The notes below the pieces were generated by a model. The model was not told the origin of the DNA, did not search any database, and saw nothing but the letters and a program-made list of their open reading frames with translations. Below are positions 58,085 through 64,000 of a DNA stretch of 64,000 nucleotides, piece after piece. The translations under genes and the position numbers were made by a program. The stretch spans positions 8,251,674-8,315,673 of the forward strand of contig JADCRB010000016.1 in NCBI GenBank assembly GCA_021464245.1, in the 5' to 3' direction. Each line of letters starts with the position of its first letter. Positions within the stretch are counted from its first letter, which is position 1. This DNA comes from Carallia brachiata. Taxonomy: Eukaryota; Streptophyta; Magnoliopsida; Malpighiales; Rhizophoraceae.

Positions 58085-58815
58085 ATGCTATTGATTTCAA
58101 TTTAAGTATTACTACATTGTACTGCATTTAGCAAATTCTTACCATGTTAAGACAACGAAACACCGTTTTCTCTGCATCACTTCAGTTGTTGCTCAGTCTC
58201 CATCTCCTCGACACATCTCTCATCGACGTCACCTTACCTCATCCCTGCATCAAATTTCTCGAACTATCACTATTTAGCAACTCTCAACCAACGTCGCAAC
58301 TGAACAAATACCGTCAGTACATACTTTGCTTTCCAACAAATATAGTCCCGTAGACACCAAATTATCTTGCTACGTCGATCTCTCAATTTGTCCTACCCCC
58401 GCCTTCACATTTTTCCTTTAAGAAATTCGTCTAACCCCAGGTATTTCAGCATCAGACATAAGCTACTGATTTCAATTGAAGCACAACTACGATGTACTAA
58501 TTTTAGCAAATTCTTACTGTGTTAACAAAACGAAACACTATTTCTCTCGTCACTTCAATTGTTGCTCAATCTCATTCTACTTCCTGTAAATCTCTCATTG
58601 ATGCTGCCTCCCAACCCCTTTGCTTCCATTTCCTCATCTTTGCATCAAAATTTTCAAACTATCACCATTTTACTAGCTGGTACCTGATGCCGCGATTGAA
58701 CCAATTGCGTCAATGCATAACACGGTCCCGTCGACGCCGGTTTGTATTGCTGCGTTGATCTCCAAATTTGCCCGTCCTCTGCTTTCACATGTTTTCTTTT
58801 TAGAAATTCGTATAA
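58085..58815 (+). repeat. Diverged ~370-bp tandem duplication
   Basis: Two units: 'tgatttcaatttaag' ... 'gcaaattcttaccatgtta' (58131) and 'tgatttcaattgaag' ... 'gcaaattcttactgtgtta' (58506). Both continue with 'aacgaaacac', 'cacttca.ttgttgctca' and 'tctctcat.gatg'. Both have short open frames, but these differ and are unrecognised. Confidence 0.7.
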
Positions 58816-58859
58816 CTCTGAAGATTTAGGATTATCGAAGTTTCAGAGGATTAATTTTT

Positions 58860-59010
58860 GGAAATGAGAATAAGGGTTTTAAGAGTTCCAGTACTCTTTC
58901 CCCAATTTTGTCCCGCTCTATTGCACACCTTTTTCCCCCTCTTATTTTGTTTTCCCCCCCTTTTTTTTTGGAGCTACAGCACCCTATCATTTCCCGCTTT
59001 TTATTTACTA
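58860..59010. other. C/T-rich flank of the inverted-repeat element
   Basis: T- and C-rich sequence ('ttttccccccctttttttttgg') with no gene. Open frames on both strands continue into the palindrome and are compositional. Confidence 0.4.
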
Positions 59011-59225
59011 AGGGCGCCATTACACTTCCAGAATCGGGCATCCTGCCCGAATTTTTTTTGTGCAACCAGACAAACATTTTGTGCAACCAGACCAACATTT
59101 TGTGCAACAAAAAATATAGAAAAATACAAGTGTTTCTTGTTGCACAAAATAACAGTCTTGTTGCACAAAACGTTCGTCTTGTTGCACAAAAAAAATTCGG
59201 GCAAGATACCCGATTCGGGTGCCTT
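59011..59225. mobile_element. Foldback element built of GTGCAAC motifs
   Basis: Outer arms are inverted repeats: 'gaatcgggcatcctgcccgaa' on the left faces 'ttcgggcaagatacccgattc' on the right. Inside, TTTTGTGCAACCAGAC occurs in tandem (59056-59105), followed by inverted GTTGCACAAAA units (59148-59190). Bases next to the arms are TAA and TTA. It would form a near-complete hairpin. No coding capacity. Confidence 0.65.
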
Positions 59226-59264
59226 ACTTTTTTCCTTTAATATTTCATTAATCAATTAAAGATT

Positions 59265-59325
59265 CCCTGCCACGTAATTACGGCACTTTTTCCGGCTACC
59301 AGATCCGGGCAAAGAACTTTTCCCT
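59265..59325. repeat. MITE-like terminus
   Basis: The complement reads AGGGAAAAGTTCTTTGCCCG...GTAGCCGGAAAAAGTGCCGTAATTACG, resembling the end of the MITE at 9915 (GGCACAATTACATAGCCGGAAG). The partner end is not clear. Confidence 0.35.
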
Positions 59326-59329
59326 ATAG

Positions 59330-60160
59330 ATTTAAGTTTAAAACGTAAATTCATGATATATTGGAAAAAAAACATCATGATAGGTTTAAAAAAATTTGAT
59401 AAGTTCATTGTTTTTTTTAAGGATTAACCCATTATATTTAGTGTATTTCCAGAGTCTTTGTTTAATTGGAAAAAACAATATTTATTTTATTTTTTAATGT
59501 CAAAAATCAACTAATAAAAAAGTCAATAAATACAAGAGACTTTTAAAATATTCAATATAATTACTTCCAAACAATTATTAAAAAATAATTATCATAAAAC
59601 AACTACGCAGGTACTACAACTAGTTCATGTCTCTTTATGTGACAAATACATCTCTTTTTTCATTATTAAAAATATTAATGTACTGAATTTTAATGTCTTA
59701 ATTGAAATTAAAATTGATTTTTAAATAAGGTTGATAATTTTTAAAATAAAAATTAAAATTATTTTTTTTATTACAAAATTATCAATTTTATTTTAAAATT
59801 ATCAATTTTAATAAAACACTAATTAATAAATTAAAATTCAACATATGTATTAATATTTTTTCATTATTATTGAGTATTTTTGACCAATGCGATTTTTCCT
59901 GTTTTGTTTTCTAGGCGCACATTTCTGTTCTCAATGGTTAGAGCTTGTTTACCCCGGGACATTGCACGGCCAATCCAAGGGGGCATTAGACTTTCTTTGA
60001 ACCTGACCTGCTTTTTATCACCTTCTTTTTTTTTTCCCCTTTCTGGGTTTCTTTAAATTTATGGTTCGTGTTCTCTGCTTGGCCAATTGGTATTGAATTT
60101 CAATTGGCTTATAATTAGTTGATCATATTTTTTTCTCACATAGATATATAGATATATACA
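59330..60160. other. AT-rich intergenic DNA, no gene seen
   Basis: Includes 'aaattatcaattttattttaaaattatcaattttaat', reminiscent of the 440-bp repeat family's AT-rich half (59690-59830) but without its conserved block. Confidence 0.4.
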
Positions 60161-60175
60161 TTTTTGTTAGTGATG

Positions 60176-60452
60176 GCACCAGTGCAAAGAAAGCTTCTCC
60201 TGTGAAGTCTCATGAGAAATCCCACTGGTATTTGTCTAATGCGGAGGTCCAAGTAAGCTCTGGGAGAATGCCAAGATGGCAAAAATCTGAGGTAATTCTT
60301 GCCAAATTTCTGATGCGCATTATGTTTGTTCTATATGTTGACTGTGACTTATTGAAAACTTTCCAACCCATGAAATTGAAATAAAGCACAAGGAACTATT
60401 GCCAGTGTTCGAATGCTTTTGTTGCGTCAAAACCGGATGACGGACAGGTGAT
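60176..60452 (+). CDS. Two possible exons of an unrecognised gene
   Basis: Exon-like stretches end in GT donors: 60176-60291 (SAKKASPVKSHEKSHWYL, ending GRMPRWQKSE before GTAATT) and, after AG at 60387-60388, about 60389-60450 (GTIASVRMLLLRQNRMTDR before GTGATG). Composition is less AT-rich than the flanks. I do not recognise the protein, and neither start nor end is found. It may be a fragment. Confidence 0.3.
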
Positions 60453-60534
60453 GACTATATTAGCAATTACTTATTTTTAATCCCTACATCCAATATACAT
60501 TATTCTTTTCGGAAATTATGGTGGGCACGAAAAA

Positions 60535-60715
60535 TAGAAGACGGGAGACCGACGTTTTACAACGGACGACTTTATTATTGCAACAAAACGGCTTAAACTT
60601 TGCAATAAAATATCAAAGTATTTTTTATCTTTTTTCATTGCAAAAGTTTAACACGTTTGTTGCAAAAAAAAGCTACTCATTGCAATGCATTGCTCTGTCG
60701 TCTCTCATTTTTTCC
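60535..60715. repeat. Imperfect inverted repeat with TTGCAAC motifs
   Basis: 'gagaccgacg' and 'ttgcaacaaaacggcttaaactttgcaa' on the left face 'ttgcaaaagtttaacacgtttgttgcaa' and 'cgtcgtctctc'-like sequence on the right. Same style as the elements at 59011 and 19828. Probably a MITE. Confidence 0.5.
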
Positions 60716-61641
60716 ATTCACCTGCGGGGCTCATTCTTTCTGGCCTTAAGTTTCAAAATTTGTCAGCTAAGGTAAATGAACGTGAAGCAGAATTTCTGCT
60801 ATCTATGTTGTTACTTTGTCCAGTAAGATCAACAGGAGACTGTTATTTGCCACTCAAAGCCAGCATCACTCAGCTCGACAGAAAGTGTAGAATGTGGTGA
60901 TCAGATATTATGCCCTTCCATGCATGGTTTGCAATTAACATCCCAATAAATTTCAGAAATCTAATAGGCTATAAATTTTCCCTTCCCCCTTCCGAACAGA
61001 TCACCGAACAATATATCACATAAATGTCTCAAACGAATTTTAGAGTTGCTGTGCATCCATGGCATGACACTTTTCTCCATTGTCAACAGAGCCTGCCATA
61101 ACGTACAAAATCCAACACAACAGAAATCACATGAAGCAACAAAATTTGCTGAAAGACTCACAATTGGAATTTGAATATATGAGAACCAGCCCTAGCCCAG
61201 TTTGCTGCTGCATATCTACACTCCAGTTCTGTAAATATCAGTCTTTCAAGAATTTAACAATATTTGCTAAATTGTTCTTGTAATTTTAGGCGCATCTTCC
61301 AATCTACTGCAAATTGTTGACACCTCAAATCATGGGAAGGTTTCATCTTGCTAACTTGTTACTCACAAATTTCAAATCAAAAGGACAATCAAACATTCCA
61401 TTAAATTCACTCACACAACGTCATAAAACCCTTCAATTGATTCTCATCTGGTCATACGATTGCCAAAGAGGCAAAGATAGATCAAGTAATTGAAAAACTT
61501 GGATTAATTAATCCAAAAGCCGTTTTACTGAAAAGGATGGCATAATTCCTCAAGTTCAAGTGTAAAAAGCATATGATACAACTGTAGATTAGATTCCCTA
61601 AAACCACTAGCATCTTCCAAAAAAAAGAGAGCTTAACAATC
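60716..61641. other. Intergenic DNA, including the probable 3' flank of the H2A fragment
   Basis: A frame at 60685-60900 is open but unrecognised. The part near 61480-61640 lies directly 3' of the minus-strand histone exon and could be its old 3' UTR. Confidence 0.35.
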
Positions 61642-61853
61642 CTACGAAGCAGAATCGATATCTCCTTTACCCTTGCCCATCTTCCTAGGAAGGAGAGTTT
61701 GGTGAATGTTGGGCAATACAACTCCATTGGCAATGGTGACAGAACCAAGAAGCTTGCTTAACTCCTCATCATCACTCACAGCAAGCTGGATGTGCCTCGG
61801 CACAGTACGATTCTTCTTGTTGTCTCTTGCTGCATTTCCAGCAAGCCCCAAAC
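61642..61853 (-). pseudogene. Histone H2A.X-type exon, SQEF tail lost
   Basis: H2A.X is a core histone whose carboxyl SQEF serine is phosphorylated at DNA breaks. This exon encodes the second half of the fold and tail: [45 protein letters not shown], then [11 protein letters not shown] and a TAG. In the plant family SAS is followed by QEF; CAG to TAG would give this stop. The residue before LAGN is G where E is usual. An AG acceptor (CCTAG at about 61854-61858) precedes the exon. I cannot find the first exon (FPVGRIARF region) in the 1.4 kb upstream. Fragment or pseudogene. Confidence 0.85.
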
Positions 61854-61861
61854 CTAGGAAT

Positions 61862-63259
61862 CAAACGGCACACCAATCGGCAAAATCCAGAGAACACTCT
61901 CATTCAAAACAAAAGTAAATTCAAAGGGTATTAAATGAAATTACAATTCAACCCATCAATTTTGGAGATTGCATTTGAGTGCTTACAAACGAGAAAACCC
62001 TCTAAATCAAATACCATTATGTTTGATCTAAAAAAAGGACCATTTATCTGACTCAATTCTTCGTGACACAAATGTGTGTTGAAGTACGAAAACAAAAGCA
62101 GAAACAATCAGATGATAGCAAAAGCAAAAGAATTGTCAAAGCTTAATTGAGCAATTCATAAATATATGTTAGGTAAATTCGAAATTAGATAAACAATGAA
62201 ACTAAACTAACTGTAATAAGGTGACAATATGTTGTATTCTCACAAAATTTAACTTGAAGAGAAATTTTTTCATCCAACCACCCCAAAAGAAAGAGAGGAA
62301 ATTTTCATATGGAGTATTCTCACAAAATTACCTCCTCTAAGGATGAGAAGGTGAAGTTTTTTCTTGACTCCTGAAACAATACACTTGTAAGATGGTACAC
62401 AATCCCGCCGCTGCAACACTCAATTATGCTCATTCCTGTAAGTTGCACAGAAATTTAGCTGTCAAGGAAGTCAAAAACATAAAAACTCGAACATAAATTA
62501 CAAAATGAGACATAAACTAGAAATCTAGGCATGAAAAAAGTTCACAAAAATTAGCATATATTAAACCTCACATAAGTTTAAAACATTAATTTTTATAAAA
62601 TGGCCCAGATTTTCTTATTATAACCTAACAGTTTTAGTAAAACAAAATATTGAAACAGTCAACAAAATGTATATTGATTTATCATACTTAAAAATATCGA
62701 AGAAAAGAAATTTTTTTTTGGATTATTTCTAGGAATTATTTTACTGATTACCTTCTTTAAATATAAATAAAAAATGCAAATTCTATAAAATTTCAGCAGA
62801 ATTTTCATAATGTAGTGATTTTATGTTTCTTATCAAGTAACATGCATATTGAGGAAGTATAATTATTTTAAATTGCAAAATGAAAAGCATATTGAAAAAA
62901 TGATTTTTATACCATTACGCAATCACACAATCTGAGACACACAGAAGATATGCAATTAATTGAACAGTTTATCTTTTTTTTAAAAAAATTTCAATACTTC
63001 ACAATCCAATTATTCATATTTCTACGTGTTAATTTTGTGTCTACTATTGTATGTGTACGTAGTTTTTCTCTGTTTTTTTTTTTACCAACGATTTTTTGAT
63101 ATTAATAAAAGTCTTATGTCTTTTAGCCAGATAAAAATGTTTCATATATGTTTACTTTTACATATAATATACAATACGGATATTATGGATTATAAATAAT
63201 AATTTCTCTTACTCTGGCCTAATATTTATTGATTACCAAATGCAAAGGATTTCTCTATT
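61862..63259. other. Intergenic DNA, no gene confirmed
   Basis: A short minus-strand stretch near 62330-62450 has exon-like AG and GT borders, but nothing in it was recognised. The rest is AT-rich. Confidence 0.35.
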
Positions 63260-63266
63260 CACATAC

Positions 63267-64000
63267 CTTTCAGTAAACAACTGTTGTATGGTAGCATTAA
63301 GATTTCTATGCCAGCGGCCTTTCTCATCTTCATACTTTTGTTTTACTTCTCAAGCTTTGGCGTGCTCAAGGCACCTTTTGAGAAAAACTTCATCTTTGGG
63401 CATTGGCTCACAAACTTTTGACAAAGACGGAAATTTGAAGTTGTGATTCGCTGAGCAGAAGCTAGTGAGGCTTGGTAAACAATTAAGTTCCAAAGTGACT
63501 AATCTTCTGAACATGACATCCTCTTCAGTTTCACAGCCCTCCCTGGCTACTATTTCTGTCAACTCGTTGCATTGTATTATCCTCATGTTTGCAGCTGCAC
63601 CAGAGATTTGGCAGTTGAGGAAGCCACTATGTTTACTAATCCATGGCAATCTTTCATTACCAAAGTTAATAGGCTTTGGAAAGAAGCAGAGGATGGTGCT
63701 AAATTGCTCAAATTGTCACAAGACCATAGTACTAGAATTTCAAGGTTTGGAAGGACAAGGTCTGGCTGAGACTCTTGATTCCATATTTGTTCTAGAACAG
63801 GCATATTTCGTAATTTTAAATACCGTATTTGAGCCAGCGCCCTTTTATGTTCCTCGTTGTCGAAAAGTTCTTTAGATGCAAATAGCTCTTTGAATTGACT
63901 ATATCCAACACCAAGTTCCTCCACATTATGGAATCTGTGAAGGAATTCAAATGGAAAAGCTGTAGATTCATCATGAAAGCATTGCAGCGCAAGAAATTTG
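63267..64000 (-). pseudogene. LRR end of a CC-NBS-LRR (RPS2/At4g27190-like) gene, partial
   Basis: This NLR family recognises pathogen effectors, with the LRRs giving specificity. On the minus strand, entering from beyond the window, come LQCFHDESTAFPFEFL, VEELGVGYSQFKELF, LPNLEILVLWSCDNLSNLAP, SFQSLLTLVMKDCHGLVNIV and SSTAKSLVQL. A frameshift near 63600 follows, then CNELTEIVA, VTLELNCLPSLTSFCS and FKFPSL, further shifts near 63410-63360, and LNATIQQLF up to a GT donor at 63266. The motifs are those of the CC-NBS-LRR group abundant in woody dicots. At least two shifts mark it as a pseudogene; the NB-ARC part lies to the right of the window. Confidence 0.8.

Noticed and set aside
58858..59259. 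Repeated CNQTNILCNQTN-type peptides on both strands
   Set aside because: They translate the GTGCAAC foldback element and exist on both strands because it is palindromic.
62330..62450. Possible first exon of the H2A fragment
   Set aside because: The stretch has exon-like borders but does not encode any part of the histone fold.
1..64000. tRNA, rRNA, snRNA or other known RNA genes
   Set aside because: No cloverleaf with A and B boxes or other diagnostic sequence was found; the TGGTATCAGAGC at 34173 is a retroelement primer site.

Overview
The window is nuclear DNA of a flowering plant, almost certainly a eudicot. It is AT-rich, intron-poor and full of transposable elements. It holds Ty3/gypsy (Tat-like) and Ty1/copia retroelements, LINE 3' ends with poly(A), Mutator-like, PIF/Harbinger-like and foldback elements, and decayed plant genes: two NLR types, a DnaJ protein, histone H2A.X and a WUSCHEL-type homeobox. 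I see no gene that is intact from start to stop. I cannot name the species. One gap of N's lies at 52508-52898 and one ambiguous base at 36705.

1-8660: AT-rich intergenic DNA, a small Mutator-like element, an unexplained GC-rich block near 4.1-4.7 kb, and the minus-strand remains of a copia pol. 8660-33553: a tandem array. Its module carries ~440-bp AT-rich repeats, a core-promoter-like block and the 5' coding end of an RPP13-like-4/At5g45510-type NLR. Modules A, B1 and B2 all stop at the same breakpoint about 90-110 codons in. Module C continues into WHD-like and LRR sequence but has two frameshifts and no P-loop. The array is cut by a solo LTR, MITEs, a three-level nest of DNA transposons in A, a nested MULE in B2, and a 4.1-kb gag-only LTR element (25305-29447, TSD CCAGT).

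33741-36135: a copia 5' LTR with primer-binding site, a second copy of the segment at the left end of the window, and a LINE 3' end. 36736-49082: a Russian-doll locus. A long-TIR DNA element contains a minus-strand solo LTR (TSD ATAAT), which is split by a 10.2-kb Tat-like gypsy element. Between pol and the 3' LTR that element carries a WUSCHEL-type homeobox sequence: a homeodomain with the WUS-specific spacing, then a WUS-box and a C-terminal EAR-like motif. A TATA-bearing unit lies just upstream. In the gag-only relative the same unit is amplified to nine copies and the homeobox is absent. This is the most unusual feature of the window.

49083-64000: a LINE end, minisatellites, the gap, a DnaJ (J-domain) pseudogene with recognisable exons, a ~280-bp tandem repeat, a possible small membrane-protein gene on the minus strand, inverted-repeat elements built on GTGCAAC motifs, a histone H2A.X exon that has lost its SQEF tail, and the LRR end of a second (RPS2/At4g27190-like) NLR running off the right edge. 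The genes do not form a pathway. The window is best read as a resistance-gene neighbourhood overwritten by nested transposons, one of which has taken up a developmental regulator.
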